Assembly (NCBI GenBank): GCA_936432065.2
Contig: OW386286.2
Span: 261,473,987 to 261,537,986 of the forward strand
Source of the DNA: Rutpela maculata
Taxonomy: Eukaryota; Arthropoda; Insecta; Coleoptera; Cerambycidae
Reading direction: 5' to 3'
Length of the DNA stretch: 64,000 bases
Part shown: positions 34,489-45,319 of the stretch, one piece after another
Position numbering within the stretch: the stretch's first letter is position 1
How the letters are laid out: each line of letters begins with the position of its first letter
Notes under the pieces: model-generated
The model's database searches: none
Told to the model about the DNA's origin: nothing
What the model saw: the letters and a program-made list of their open reading frames with translations, nothing else
Program-made: the position numbers and the translations under genes

Positions 34489-34862
34489 TAAAATGCTGAG
34501 GAAAATAAAAAAACCGTAAAAAATCGCGTTTTTCACGGATACTGTGTTTTTTTTTATTGATATCACGTTGGCCTGCGTACACCTTTTTTGAGTAATTTTT
34601 CCCGCTGATCACAAATGTATAGTCAAATTTGAAGATCAGTGATGAATATACTGAGAAAAATAAAAAAACTGTCAAAAATCGGGTTTTTTCATGGATGTCG
34701 CGTTTTTTCATAAACGCATAGCCGTGTTCCAATGGTCTGCATATACCTTTATCGAGTAATTTTTTCCGCTGATCACGAATATGGAATCAAATTGTGGGGT
34801 CAGTGATGAAAACACAGAAAAATCAAAAAAGTGTCAAAAATCTGTTTTTTTTTGTCATAATA
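34489..34862. repeat. Tandem repeat, about 155-bp period, 2.3 units
   Basis: Units contain GAGTAATTTTTCCCGCTGAT followed by CACAAAT or CACGAAT, then TCAGTGATGAA and a run of AAAATAAAAAAAC. The CCGCTGATCACGAAT core is close to the GCTGAACACGA motif of other repeats here. The array lies directly next to the HQDIKEM-type remnant at 34895-35380. Confidence 0.6.
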
Positions 34863-34894
34863 CCCAATCACTGTGCGTGATATATAGTATTTCA

Positions 34895-35380
34895 ATTTTA
34901 TATGGGTTTTCGTTTTCGAACGCTCTTGTCTTCAAACGATCTGTATAAGGGGTTTCTTCGTCGTTTCGTTCCTTTTGGTTTCACTTCTCTTCGTAGCATT
35001 CAGCGTAAATTGCTTACATGTTGACATCCCATTTACCCTGAAATCGATGTTCAAAGTCTTTTAAATCTTGGTGGAATCTTTTTCCTTGCTCTTTGCTGAA
35101 GTCGCCGTTATTTTCTGGAAACTCATCCAGGTGTGAATCGAGAAAGTGCAATTTCAAATTCATCATACGTAATTCTTTATCATTTTTGATACAATGTTTC
35201 TGTAGTCTGGATCTTTGGTATTACCGAGAAATTTGGTGGACACGCCTTTAAAACTTAACCATGCCGCCTTTTCTACTTCATAGAATCAACGAATTCTTGG
35301 TCACTAAATAAAGTTCGAATCTCAGGCCCAACGAAGATACGCTACTTCAATTTAGCATCAGATTTGTGACTCATCAAGTG
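34895..35380 (-). pseudogene. Second HQDIKEM-type uncharacterised gene remnant
   Basis: The minus strand from about 35380, with frame changes, reads SDAKLK, IFVGPEIRTLFSDQEFVDS, LSFKGVSTKFLGNT, DPDYRN, MNLKLHFLDSHLDEFPEN, GKRFHQDLKDFEHRFQG, DVNM and KERNDEETPYTDRLKTRAFE. The order equals that of the remnant at 7455-8040, but the copies differ at many positions, so they are independent old copies. The conserved GKRFHQDLK segment allowed recognition. Multiple stops show it is non-functional. Confidence 0.55.
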
Positions 35381-36476
35381 ACTCAAGTAAAATATAAAAC
35401 AAAGCAATGCCACTGTGCATTCGAAAACACCAACGAGCCTACGGCATTTTAGTTCAGACGTTCGTGACGTCACACCGGGACTCTATCAGCGAACAGACTT
35501 TAACAGACAACTCCGTTGATTTCTATTAATGATATTCAATGTGATCAATTTTATTTTACCCATTCTTTTTGTGTTTCAGTGTTTTAAATTAATAATTTTA
35601 CTCTTAGACCAATTACAGAGGCTAATAAATTTAAATGTACCCAATAAATCTTGCCACTTACAAATTTTAAATGGACACCATTAAACTTCATCAGAATTCA
35701 TCGGAAGAAATATGTGACGGGCTACTCCAGACGACACAGATAGAGGTAAAAATAAAAAATCTCATAAATACTCATCGTGACGACAGAGCGATATTTATTT
35801 GTTTGTTTTGCCGTTCGTCCATACACTAATTTAATGAGGCCAATGCCCATTTCCGGCTGAATGTTGGATTAATAGGTTTACGAGCAGACAAACCCCCGAC
35901 GACTCGAATTTAACTCGGTGAATTTTGATGAGTTTCAGTTAAATAATTTAAAAGTAATTTACATTTCATTCCTCTCAGATGTTTATTAGGTTAAGTGTGT
36001 CTCCACTTAGCGGCTACATTTTCATTCAGTAGATTTTCATACACTTTTATGAATAATAAAGTGGCAAGGCAGTATGCAGATACTCGTATTTTGTACCTAT
36101 AATGTTTATAATTTAAAGAGAAAGTTCGTTGCTTTATTTAACTGAAATCGAAAAAAGTGTGGAAGGCTCTCGATCCACATAGTTGTCAAAAATGTCGAAA
36201 ATTTACTTAAGAGAACTCCGCCTAAATTTCTAGCCATTCCCCTCCAAGAACGCCCTGAAGAGCATTAATATCGTGAAACGTATAAAAGGCGTGGTTTTCA
36301 TCCGTTTAAGGGTGAAGGTAGGGTTAAATCGGCGTAAAACCATTTTTTCTTGATCAGCATCCTCGAAAACGGAGGGGTAAACTTCTTTAACAAGAAACAA
36401 CAAAGGAAACAATTTTATATCCCCTGGCAGGGTAGATTCTACCCCCCAGGGGCGGTTGCAGTCCACTACCTGACAT
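35381..36476. other. Interval without recognised gene
   Basis: Mostly AT-rich. A perfect TGACGTCA palindrome lies at 35465-35472. The minus-strand segment around 36345-36370 contains a VFEDAD-type reading of the recurrent CCGTTTTCGAGGATGCTGA motif, with no gene around it. Confidence 0.3.
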
Positions 36477-36990
36477 CACCTTTCACCATGAAAAAACAAA
36501 AAATCCTTGCAAAAATAGTCGATGCCAAGCTGTCATATTAGAAATAAGCAAAGAAAGGGTGGTTTTTGGCTGTTTGAGGGGGTGCGCATGACTAAAAACT
36601 GTTTTCACTCCGTTATTCCTGTTCAGCGAAATGGAGATGGAAATAGGTTTCATAACTTGAGCACGATTTTACCTACTCTTCCGACTTCTCACATCCACTA
36701 TAGGCAGTGGTTTTTTACTTAAATATGAATCACCTTTCACCATCTGTCATATCCCCACGAAAAACAAAAAATCCTTGCAAAAAAAAGTCGATGCCAAGCT
36801 GTCATATTAGAAATAAGCAAAAAAAAAGGTGGTTTTTGGCTGTTTGAGGGGGTGCGCATGACTAAAAACTGTTTTTACTCTGTTATTCCTGTTCAGCACC
36901 CTTGAAAATGGAGGGGGAAATAGGTTTCATAACTTTAGCACGGTTATGTCTACTCTTCCGACTCCTCACATCCACTACAGGCAGTGGCTA
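36477..36990. repeat. Direct tandem duplication, about 255-bp units
   Basis: CACCTTTCACCAT occurs at 36477 and 36731. Each occurrence is followed by the same series AAAAATCCTTGCAAAAA, TCGATGCCAAGCTGTCATAT, GGCTGTTTGAGGGGGTGCGC, ATTCCTGTTCAGC and CAGGCAGTGG-like end. The copies are about 90% alike by eye. The second retains a CAGCACCCTTGAAAATGGAG stretch, the reverse complement of the GCTGAACA motif. Confidence 0.75.
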
Positions 36991-37344
36991 TGAATAGCTC
37001 GCTTATGGTTGATCTTACCGTTTTAAGCACAATAATCCACCAGCTCAGTTCGGCCTTGCATAATATACTTGTGGTGTTTAGTGCGAGCCCTTCACTACTG
37101 AACAGAGAAGAAACTCAGTGATGATATGCGTGCACGTCCTTCCTTTGTTATGACGACAGAAGATCGACGAGTAAATATCGAATACGATACGTATCATTGT
37201 ATTAACATTGTCATATAATACGAACATACGATACGATAGGAGAACACCCAACAAGTCCTGAATCTGCCCTGGCTTAATATTTTACACACATTAAAAAAAT
37301 TGTGGCCCATATATTATTCTAGTTAGCCTCTCTTTGCTATATGG
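36991..37344. other. Non-coding interval
   Basis: No gene recognised. A cluster of ACGATACG-like motifs at about 37173-37240 is low-complexity. Confidence 0.3.
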
Positions 37345-37520
37345 CAGGTCAAGCAACATCATGCCATCGATCATGGTTGCTTGTTCGACCAAAGCTCTTC
37401 AACTGCTTGGTGTATCAGCCTGATATTCTGAAGGGCGTTTTCTTGGCCTTTTGTCATCTGGTATTCTCTGAGCTAATGACCTTTCTGCAATGTCCTCTCT
37501 CTGGTTGATGTGGCCAAAAA
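37345..37520 (-). pseudogene. LINE C-terminal fragment
   Basis: The minus strand reads GHINQREDIAERSLAQRIPD and DKRPRKRPSEYQADT. This resembles the C-terminal G-H-[IV]-x-R-R-x-D...G-K-R-P-R-G-R-P tail that follows the reverse transcriptase of many RTE/R1-like LINEs. About 50 residues only. No RT precedes it. Confidence 0.35.
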
Positions 37521-37531
37521 ATTAAAGGAGT

Positions 37532-38330
37532 ATGGAGAATATGATGCTGGAGAGAGCTATTAACTGTCAGACTGTTAAAGCCAAACGTCATACTAAAAGC
37601 CCACTAGATAATTTTGAGGTACCTAAAGGCAGGTTCGATCACATTCATATAGATTTAGTAGGACCATCACCACTATCCATGGGTTGCTGTTACATTCTAA
37701 CAGTGATTGAACGATTTCTGTGGCATGTACATTATTTCAAAACTTTGTTTGTCATTTCGGCGTGCCTTTGTCACCACTGACCAAGTGGTTCAATTTGAAT
37801 CGAAATTATTTAACGAATTTGCAAAATTTTTGGGTTTTCATAGAATTCTTACAACCTCTTACCACCCTCAAAGCAATGGTATGATTGAACGTTTTCACAG
37901 AACTCTTAAAACTGCCTTAACTACTAGAGCTAATACGTCACATTGGGTGGATGAACGCCCTATCATATTATTACATTTTAGAATGATTCCGAAAGAAGAT
38001 TTGCAATGTTTTTCCGCCAAACTAATATTTGGTCAAGCTCTACGATTACCTGGCGAATTCATATGATTCTCCTTACTTTATTGACAAATTACAACTGATT
38101 TTAATAATTTGACTTTCATTTCTCCATTTCCTCATCACAAATCGTTTGTCAGCCCTACTTGCGATTTCATTTTTGTTCGCAAAGAACAAACCTTTTCTGC
38201 CTTTTCTCCTTTGTACGAGGGTTCATTTAAAGTTTTATCCCGTACAAATAAATTAATTACTTTTGATAAAAGTCGTAACTGTCAGTATTGATTTTTGTTA
38301 GCTGACAAATGTAGTATTCCGCCAACCCTT
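37532..38330 (+). pseudogene. Ty3/gypsy-type integrase remnant
   Basis: The frame at 37532 gives NCQTVKAKRHTKSPL (end of the HHCC region) and RFDHIHIDLVGPSPLS (first catalytic Asp), then YILTVIERF. After a frame change at about 37735, TTDQVVQFESKLFNEF (second Asp), YHPQSNGMIERFHRTLK (catalytic Glu in E-R-F), HWVDERPIILLHFR and FGQALRLPGEF follow. A further frame (38109-38291) gives the C-terminal VRKEQTFSAFSPLYEGSFKV domain. A gag, protease, RT or LTR was not found, so this is an isolated 3' pol fragment with at least two frameshifts. Confidence 0.85.
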
Positions 38331-38399
38331 ATTAAAAAAAGTACGTTTTGCCACTGATGCATTGATTGATTGTTCAGCATTGTGTAGCAGCTTACTTAA

Positions 38400-38550
38400 G
38401 GGGTCTAGACACGATCCAGCGGCAGGCACCCAGCCATGTCGGCATGCTTTGAACTCATTCGTAAAAATGAACTGGTCCGCTGGAATTCCAATTATCTTCA
38501 AAGCGTACCGACAATGTCGGGTCCCTGCCGCTGGATCGTGTGTAGACCCT
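38400..38550. mobile_element. 151-bp palindromic MITE
   Basis: GGGTCTAGACACGATCCAGC with GGCAGG at the left is mirrored at 38520-38550 by CCTGCCGCTGGATCGTGTG and TAGACCC. A second inverted pair, CATGTCGGCATGCTTTGAA against TTCAAAGCGTACCGACAATG, extends the hairpin nearly to the centre. It sits just 3' of the gypsy integrase. Confidence 0.7.
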
Positions 38551-38692
38551 TTTACCTCAAATAATAGATTTGGGTTACTATGGAAAAAGAAATAACAAAA
38601 AATATATTACATCACGAATCTCATAGGACGAGCAGTAGAGATAAAAAACATATACTATATAAATTATTATGTAATGGGATTAACTCCCAAAT

Positions 38693-40989
38693 GAAGAGCT
38701 AAGTCGATAAAGGTGTTATGTGACATTTTTGAAAATTTTGAGATTTCTACACAGACAACTATTTTAACTTATAATCTATCATTTCAATAAGTTTATGGGA
38801 TAATAAACCTTTCCTAAATGCGTTTTATTGTTTGATAAAGGTGTTATGTACATATGGTTTTTATATAATTTAATGGATAAAGGTGTCATGATCACATACC
38901 ACCTTTATCCATTACTGTGCGATATTAAATTGTTTTAATCCAAAACACTTTGCTTTTAAAGTTATGTTATATTGACATTAATGTGACAAGTTGTGTTAAG
39001 TGTTTCTTACTATTATAGTGAAAATGGCCAGTCGTAGTAAACTGATATTACAAATGGCAATGATTCATGAATCATGTAAGATGTTTATAAATTGGCCGAT
39101 ATTTGGAAATAGTGCTTATAGTGTTTTAATCCATATATTCATTTCGTTCAATTTCGAAATGGTATGAGATGGTACAAGAGTCGAGATGGTACTTGAGTAT
39201 CTAATTGCTGTAAACACATTTATACCTTTTGGCAATTCAGCAGAAATCAGTCACATAGTGGCAATTTCTTCCCAGGCAAGTTTTAATAATGTTTTAAAAA
39301 CAAAATATTATCAATATAAAATGCAATAATAAAATACGAATTTACCAAAGTATTCTAGCAAATTAGTCTGTAAATCAGAAATGTTGGAAAGTGACGCTTT
39401 GCGGTGTTGATTTTTGTACAAACATTTTTATGCTGACAAGTAGAAGAGGGCTGGACCGTAGAAATTTTTATGACAAGAGCAAAACTGATATCTGGTATGG
39501 CTTCTGCTCACCCAATATTTTGAAAGAGCATTTAATTGTTTAAGGCAAATCTGGCGAATTCCGAAATTCTTGCGGAAAAAATAATAAGTATGATAATTAC
39601 GCCAATCAAGTCAAAGGTCATTTGGGTTTATAAGGTTATCGTTTAAGAATTACAGGGTTCGCTATGCTTACATCTATTGGGTTAAAAAAAATAAAAAATA
39701 AATAATACTAAAGAATACGGAGAAAATTACAAACTAGCTTTCGAACAACAAAAGCGTGACGGAGCAAAAGTTACAGTAGATAAAACGATTTGCTTTCTTA
39801 CTTTAGATCTTCAGCAAACCATGCCGCTGCCAAAATTAAGTACATCGAAAGCATTTTACCTTCGTCAAATGTGGTTTTACAACCTTGGCATACATACATT
39901 GAGGAATACTGAAAAAAAAAGAAACATTCTTTTTTACATGGACTGAAGATATGGCCAGCCGTGAAAGCCTAGAAATTGCTAGTTGCTTACATACCTTTTC
40001 ACAAATTTACAATGAATATTTCCAAGAAAAGTTTGATCACATTATAATATGGCCCGACTCCTGTGGTGGACAAAATAAAAACTTCAATATCATTACACTT
40101 TACCAGTTGTTGATTTTAAAGAGAGAATTTAAAGTTATCGACCATACATTTTCGGAGGTGGGACATTCATATTTAGATTCAGACAGAGACTTCGGCAGAG
40201 TCGAGAAAATTTTAAGTAAATATCAAAACATCTACGTTCCGGACCAGTATCGAGAAATTTTAAGAACTCCCAAAGATGCTGTTGTCATAGATATCAAGAA
40301 TCATTTCAAGGATATTGATGGAATTGCCTCAAAACTCAATTTGTACAACAGGAAGAAAAACTTGAACAATGAGAAGGTTTATTTTCACGACGGTATAAAA
40401 TGGAACCTATGGGTGCTACTATTACATCACTAGATGAAATGACTCCATTTTACACAGTTGATATTTTAAAGAAAAGGAATATGCATAGGATAAATTCCGA
40501 CTGTATTGCTCAAACGGTGTTTAATGAAAACAAGGGCAGCCTAAGTGTAGGAAAACTGGCCAATCTTAAAGAACAATTACCATTCATAAATGAATGGTAA
40601 GGCCGTATTATCACAACATACTTGGAAATGACCAAACTGTGGCTCAAAACCGTAGAACTGTCCGACTACCTAAAAATTGTACAATGTTTTAATAATAATA
40701 AAATATGTTTAATTTCTTAACAATTTTATTCACTAATCCCTTATTCATTCCTGAGAAACTTATGAACGGATAAAGGTGTTATGTACATTAATTTTTTAAA
40801 ATTTTCGAAAATAATGACAACTGACAACTTTAGTTATTTGTCTCTGAAAAGTACATCAAATGTCAATATCATCGCAAAATGCAAGCTATATAGTCGTTAT
40901 AACAAAAAAGTTCTCGCCTAAAAACTTTCGAGTTAAATTACTCAATAACGTGTTTTTCTGACATAACACCTTTATCCACTTAGCTCTTC
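38693..40989 (+). mobile_element. 2.3-kb DNA transposon, 29-bp inverted ends, AAAT duplication
   Basis: The left end GAAGAGCTAAGTCGATAAAG and the right end (reverse complement GAAGAGCTAAGTGGATAAAG) match over 29 bp with one difference. AAAT flanks both sides (38689-38692 and 40990-40993). GATAAAGGTGTTATG recurs subterminally at about 38835, 38877 (variant), inverted near 38899, and near 40770. These are candidate transposase-binding sites. The element carries the transposase remnant at 39703-40600. A 4-bp duplication fits Sola-type elements; that is an inference from memory. Confidence 0.8.
39703..40600 (+). pseudogene. Frameshifted transposase of the 2.3-kb element
   Basis: Read in three frames: (1) 39703-39910, with TVDKTICFLTLDLQQTMPLP, KLSTSKAFYLRQMWFYNLG (candidate first catalytic Asp in TLDLQ); (2) 39918-40433, with FDHIIIWPDSCGGQNKN (second Asp), EVGHSYLDSDRDF and RVEKILSKYQNIYV; (3) 40400-40600, with NKGSLSVGKLANLKEQLPF. 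The W-x-D-x-C-x-G-Q-N-K-N motif plus G-H-S-x-x-x-x-D marks a DDE-type insect transposase family that I associate with Sola-like elements, unverified. A run of ten A residues near 39910 explains the first frame change. The transposon is therefore probably inactive. Confidence 0.7.
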
Positions 40990-40993
40990 AAAT

Positions 40994-41117
40994 AAAAGAA
41001 GCCGGTGTTCGAACTTTGTCGTCTGCCATAACTAGGACTGGAACTTAGGACACTAGCAGCAAATATTAGGATTTCCCACAAAAGTACTCTAACTCACTGC
41101 GCTACAGACACCGGAAT
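40994..41117 (-). repeat. Possible tRNA-like SINE fragment
   Basis: The minus strand from 41117 reads CCGGTGTCTGTAGCGCAGTG, with a GTAGCGCAGTGAGTTAGAG A box-like stretch, and later AAGTTCCAGTCC, a weak B box. Inverted GCCGGTGTTCG and CACCGG-like ends bracket it. It abuts the target duplication of the 2.3-kb transposon. Weak evidence. Confidence 0.3.
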
Positions 41118-41618
41118 TAATACCATTCTGCAAAGCACGTCAGTTTAACAAGATACGCTATTCCACATCATAAATTAGTCCTGAAAGCAGTAAATGTCTC
41201 ATCAAGGATACTCTATCCATAGTATAAACCGAAATAGACCATTGTAAAGCAGTAATACCTACGTACTAATTCTATAAATTGAAACTAATTTAGCCGGCTA
41301 CAAATTAGTGGATGCGATCGAGTAAAACAAATTATGCACTTACAAGAATTAGCCTACCTACTTGATTATGAAAATAACTTCCAACTAAACCACCTCTTCT
41401 TGTAGACATGATTATCTACAGGATACACGGTAGCCACACAAATTGCCGGCTAATCAAATATGGGTAGATGAAAATATAGTTAATTTATGGTCGATATTTC
41501 CAGGTAATAGTTTTGTATGATGAGACAATGTAAGTTAAACCCCAGGAGTATAGGAAAAATTTAATTTTGTCTCTTCTGTACATGGTGAGCAAGTTATATC
41601 CTGTATTCGCTTAGTTTT
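41118..41618. other. Non-coding interval
   Basis: No gene or repeat end recognised. Confidence 0.35.
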
Positions 41619-42342
41619 ACTTCTACGTCCAGTGGAAGTATAGTAACGACAAAAAAAATTTTAAAAATTTTTATTGTCCAAATAGGCTTAAAATGTCATG
41701 AAACGTCGAGATTTTAAGTTTGAGCGAAAAAAGATTTCTGTCTGTCTGTCGGTCTGTCTGTCTGTCGGTCTGTCTGTAACTTTTTTTTGTGCGCACGTTT
41801 ACTCTGGAACCGTTTAAGATATTGACTTGAAATTTGGTACACATATGTACTTTAACGAGATCTAGAATCAGATTATATTTTCATCTTGTTCCGTCGAAGG
41901 GTTGGGGGGTAAATTGGGGTAAATTTGGGGTAAATGGGTAAATCAAGCAGATAAGAGTCCATGAAATTGGTATTTAGTATATACAAGAGAAGCTGAGGTC
42001 TCAAAAAAATTTTTGGCATTAGCCACCCCCATTACCACCCCACCTCCTTATTAAAGGGGATGAAAAAAAAAATGTTTAAAATTTAGTGCATGTACAGGAA
42101 CCAGAAACCTCAAAATATTTTTTTACTTCATCCACCCCCCACTACCACCCCCCTATCACCACCCCCACCCCACTACCGATGTGGGGTATCGTTTTATGGG
42201 TTTTTGGGGTAGAGGATTTCAAATATTATATTATTAAAGTTCCATAAACAATTATTTCCACATACAAAGTTTTTTCGTTGTGAGTGACTTGGATAGAGAA
42301 TCTGGATGTGGAAGTAGTGATTCCTTGGGTAGCAGTTTTTAA
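41619..42342 (+). repeat. DINE-1-like family (HINE-A), full-length reference copy
   Basis: The left end is a small hairpin (ACTTCTACGTCCAGTGGAAG) followed by TATAGTAACGAC. A (GTCT/GTCG)n tract follows at about 41740-41780. Next come TGCGCACGTTTACTCTGGAA, ATATTGACTTGAAATTTGG, a GGGGTAAAT-rich zone, GGCATTAGCCACCCCCATTA and GATGTGGGGTATCGTTTTAT. The right end is GGATGTGGAAGTAGTGATTC. The termini share inverted ACTTCCACATCC. Subterminal inverted repeats plus an internal GTCY microsatellite and no coding capacity fit DINE-1/Helentron-associated nonautonomous elements; this assignment is an inference. Other copies lie at 13234, 50816, 51725, 55501, 56371 and 60580. Confidence 0.7.
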
Positions 42343-42972
42343 GACAGAGACACCTTTTTATATATGATAATAATAATAATATATTTATTGTACAAAACAA
42401 TTCACAAATCTAGAAAACAGGGAGCGCTATTTTTTAAGAAAGAAATCATGAAGAAAAGTAATGTTACCCCATTATGGAGTAGTCTAGTTTAAAGTTATTC
42501 ATATTCAGCTGGTATGAGGAATATTAACAATTCATAAATTTCAGACATAAAAATAGAAAGTATAAACTGACGGAAACATAACGAATATTAAGTGTCGAAG
42601 TAAAAATATAAATAATATACCTAATATAAGTATTTGTTACGATTGTTATGAATAATGTGTAATAAATTTTATTCACGACTTTCTTATAATCATTGCATTC
42701 TACATTAGTCTATGTAGTGAAGCATTATAAGACGACTTTTTTGCAAATATTTCGTGCAAAGACGAGATTATCCCCCCTCCTACCGTTTTCGAAGGCGCTG
42801 AACACGATGCAAGTGGTGGGAGAAGTTTTTGACCGCCGCAACCCCCTGAAATGGCCATCCCTTTTATGGATCCCTTTATGTTTTCATATATAAACGGGTC
42901 TGGGGAGTGATTGATCGACGGGTTATAGTTGAAATAACATGGAAGGGGGTTATAGAGTAAGTGGAATCCAGA
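42343..42972. other. Non-coding interval with one copy of the GCTGAACACGAT motif
   Basis: A (AAT)n tract lies at about 42368-42382. At 42780-42860 the sequence CCGTTTTCGAAGGCGCTGAA plus ACACGATG and downstream CCCCTGAAATGGCC matches the repeat units of the frame at 63287-63922. No gene recognised. Confidence 0.4.
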
Positions 42973-43206
42973 CAGCAGGCCTAGGGGGTGGATTAAACCC
43001 TCCCGAGGGGTGGAAAATCTTTTTTTTTTTCAAATGATTCGGTTCAAACGCGTATGCCTCCGTTTTCAGGGTTGCTGATCACGGGAAAAATTTTCATCTT
43101 TAGCTCAAACCCCTCCTCATCCCTCAAACGTTTGAACCGAATTATTTGAAAAAAAATGATTTTCCACTCCTCGGGAGAGTTTAATCAACCCCCTAGGCCT
43201 GCTGTT
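42973..43206. repeat. Foldback repeat
   Basis: CAGCAGGCCTAGGGGGTGGA with AAACCCTCCCGAGG at the left is mirrored by CCTCGGGAGAGTTTAATC and CCCCCTAGGCCTGCTG at the right. A second inverted pair, TCAAATGATTCGGTTCAAAC against GTTTGAACCGAATTATTTGA, lies inside. The loop contains CCGTTTTCAGGGTTGCTGAT. Confidence 0.7.
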
Positions 43207-43259
43207 TAAGAAATTTTAAATGAAATATAATTTTTAGTGTTCTAAACTGCAGTAATGCG

Positions 43260-43680
43260 TTGGTGACTACATTTGGTGCAGTCCGGGACGGATTGTTTAC
43301 TGGTAAAATGGTAAAAAATCAATTAGTAATTCAACAAGGAACTAGTGAATTAGTCGAAACATGAAGCAAGTAAAATAACACACCGACCTAAGCGACATAA
43401 TTAATGTTCAATTAGGGGTCGTCACCAGTTTGAAGCACGCTGTCAGAAATTAACAACTTAAACCAGACAAATTACAAAAACTGAGTGAGTACTCAGACTT
43501 ATTCAACATTTTTTTGTGGGAGTTAGCAAAACAATACTTCATGATAGTCGAAAACATTGAAACTTACGTTTCATCTAAAATTTCCATCATAAACGAGGAA
43601 ATAAAATCATTTATCCGACTCGAAGGACCAAATGTTGTGGATCAGTACAAGATTTATACTGATTCGGGATGAGAGGACTT
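43260..43680 (+). pseudogene. Possible LTR-retrotransposon leader and gag fragment
   Basis: ACATTTGGTGCAGTCCGGGA at 43269 resembles the junction and primer-binding region found just inside the 5' LTR of BEL/Pao-like elements. Downstream, a frame with DLSDIINVQLGVVTSLKHAV, LKPDKLQKLSEYSDLFNIFL and SSKISIINEEIKSFIRLEGP looks like a degenerate coiled gag region. No LTR pair, no zinc knuckle. Tentative. Confidence 0.3.
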
Positions 43681-43788
43681 TGTATTTACACATACTGTAT
43701 ATTATATTATAAATTTAGAGTTAATTCTCAACAATGATTTATATAATTGCGGAAACAGTTGAAATAATTACTCTTCTTTTATAAAATA

Positions 43789-44480
43789 ATGAGTGCTACT
43801 AACAGTAGAATGACTATTCGCGGGATTATGAAACATTATAAATTTCATCCTTACAAAATTTATTTAATACATGAATTGAATGAGGATGATTTTGATCGGC
43901 AACAGAATTTTCGCGAAGTTACGACTGAACGATTAGCTACTGGTAGGAATTTTCTTCCTTTTTTTTTCTGACGAATATTACACTTAACAGCGAATCATCG
44001 TAACTGTCGCTATTGGTTGGATGCTAATCCAAGAGTCTTCCACGAAGTCTACATCCAATCTCTTTAAAAATGTATTGTCTGGGCCAGCATTTTTGGAGCC
44101 CGTCTAGTTGAACCCATTGGTGCAACGTATTTGGAATTAGTGATCTTGTCTCTTATCCATCCATTACTTCATATTATTGAAAATGATGATCGTTACCTGG
44201 AAGACCATTATGCACTGACTGTTAGGGACTTTTTTACAGGATGTTTTCTGGACAATGAATTTGACGGAGAGGTGCTATGGAATGGCCGAGCAGATTTCCA
44301 GATTTAACTCTGCGTGAATTTACTGTGGGCGATTTGAAGAGTAAAATCTATTCAAGGAAATCGGGGTCTCAGGAAGGATTACGACGTCGTATTGTTGAAG
44401 AAGGCCGTCAAATAAGTCCACAAAATGTAAAAATTCATTTCAAACAAAACTTATCATTTTTTCATGGAAGCTGAAAATCA
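43789..44480 (+). pseudogene. Tc1/mariner-type transposase remnant
   Basis: The plus strand reads TIRGIMKHYKFHPYKIYLIH, ELNEDDFDRQQNFREVTTER and LATGRNF. A frame change follows, then NHRNCRYWLDANPRVFHEVY, WASIFGARLVEPIGATYLEL, then YALTVRDFFTGCFLDNEFDG, WPSRFPDLTLREFTVGDLKS and KIYSRKSGSQEGLRRRIVEE. The order matches IS630/Tc1/mariner-type transposases common in insects (R-S-P-D-L-T-x-L-D-F near the C-terminus, here FPDLTLREF). Several stops and frame changes. The expected Asp in the Q-D-G-A-P-x-H-Y segment is lost. Inactive. Confidence 0.75.
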
Positions 44481-44784
44481 GTCTATTTCGTTTTCAGTGA
44501 CCCACCCTGTAACAAATCATGAATGTTCACTTACTTGATGAAAACACGAAAATCGTGTCATGCCAACGATATTGTACACAATCGTATTATTTGGCTTAAA
44601 AAAAATGTCACGTAAAGCAAAACTAGCGTGCAAAGGTCTCTGTATGACTTCACCAAGCTTTTAGCTCTTAATTTAGTAGGTACGTGCATAAACCGGAAAC
44701 TGAAATGTTGTATTCTGAATTATTCCAACAAACATAACTTTTATATGAAGATAAAAGCGTGTTTCATTAGATAAATCATTTTAA

Positions 44785-44910
44785 ATGGACATATATATGT
44801 CGCCTCGGGATGATATTTATGTTCTGGACGTTCGAAAAGGCTTATCTACAATCAATATGTATTTACAATGTCTGGATATTGGCAGTATTGATCAGAGGGA
44901 AGATTTTAAG
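44785..44910 (+). CDS. Orphan short frame, possible exon
   Basis: Unrecognised. The frame reads MDIYMSPRDDIYVLDVRKGL, then STINMYLQCLDIGSIDQRED, then FK. It is followed at 44911 by GTAACA, a possible donor, and is preceded at about 44769 by a TTTCATTAG acceptor-like sequence. A second frame at 45077-45319 contains NYAIPTIEMEGMKPYSFSVM. The residues look coding-like but no family could be assigned and neighbours are transposons. It may equally be chance. Confidence 0.15.
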
Positions 44911-45319
44911 GTAACAATTTTTCCCCAACATTTATTTTTATTAGTTTCAAAAGTAATTGATTACTTTTCACACATTTAATGTCTTGTTTTCAACGTTATG
45001 TGGATGAATTACTGCTCTAATGTATTAGACTTGACAATGATAAATATGCTATTGTTTTATTGCTAGAAATGTATGCGTGTTCCCTAATAAAAGCGTGCCA
45101 GTAACCTTTCCTGAAAACGGAAATAAAATTAAGTCTTGCTTTTGTTATATCCTCTTTTTTCTGATACGTAATCATCAAGACTCCTTACAAAACTACGCAA
45201 TTCCAACAATTGAAATGGAAGGAATGAAACCTTATTCATTTTCAGTCATGTTTGGAGGGCTTATGGTCGACTTGTTTAATGTCATATTTCTCATTATTTC
45301 ATTACACACAACTGTATAA

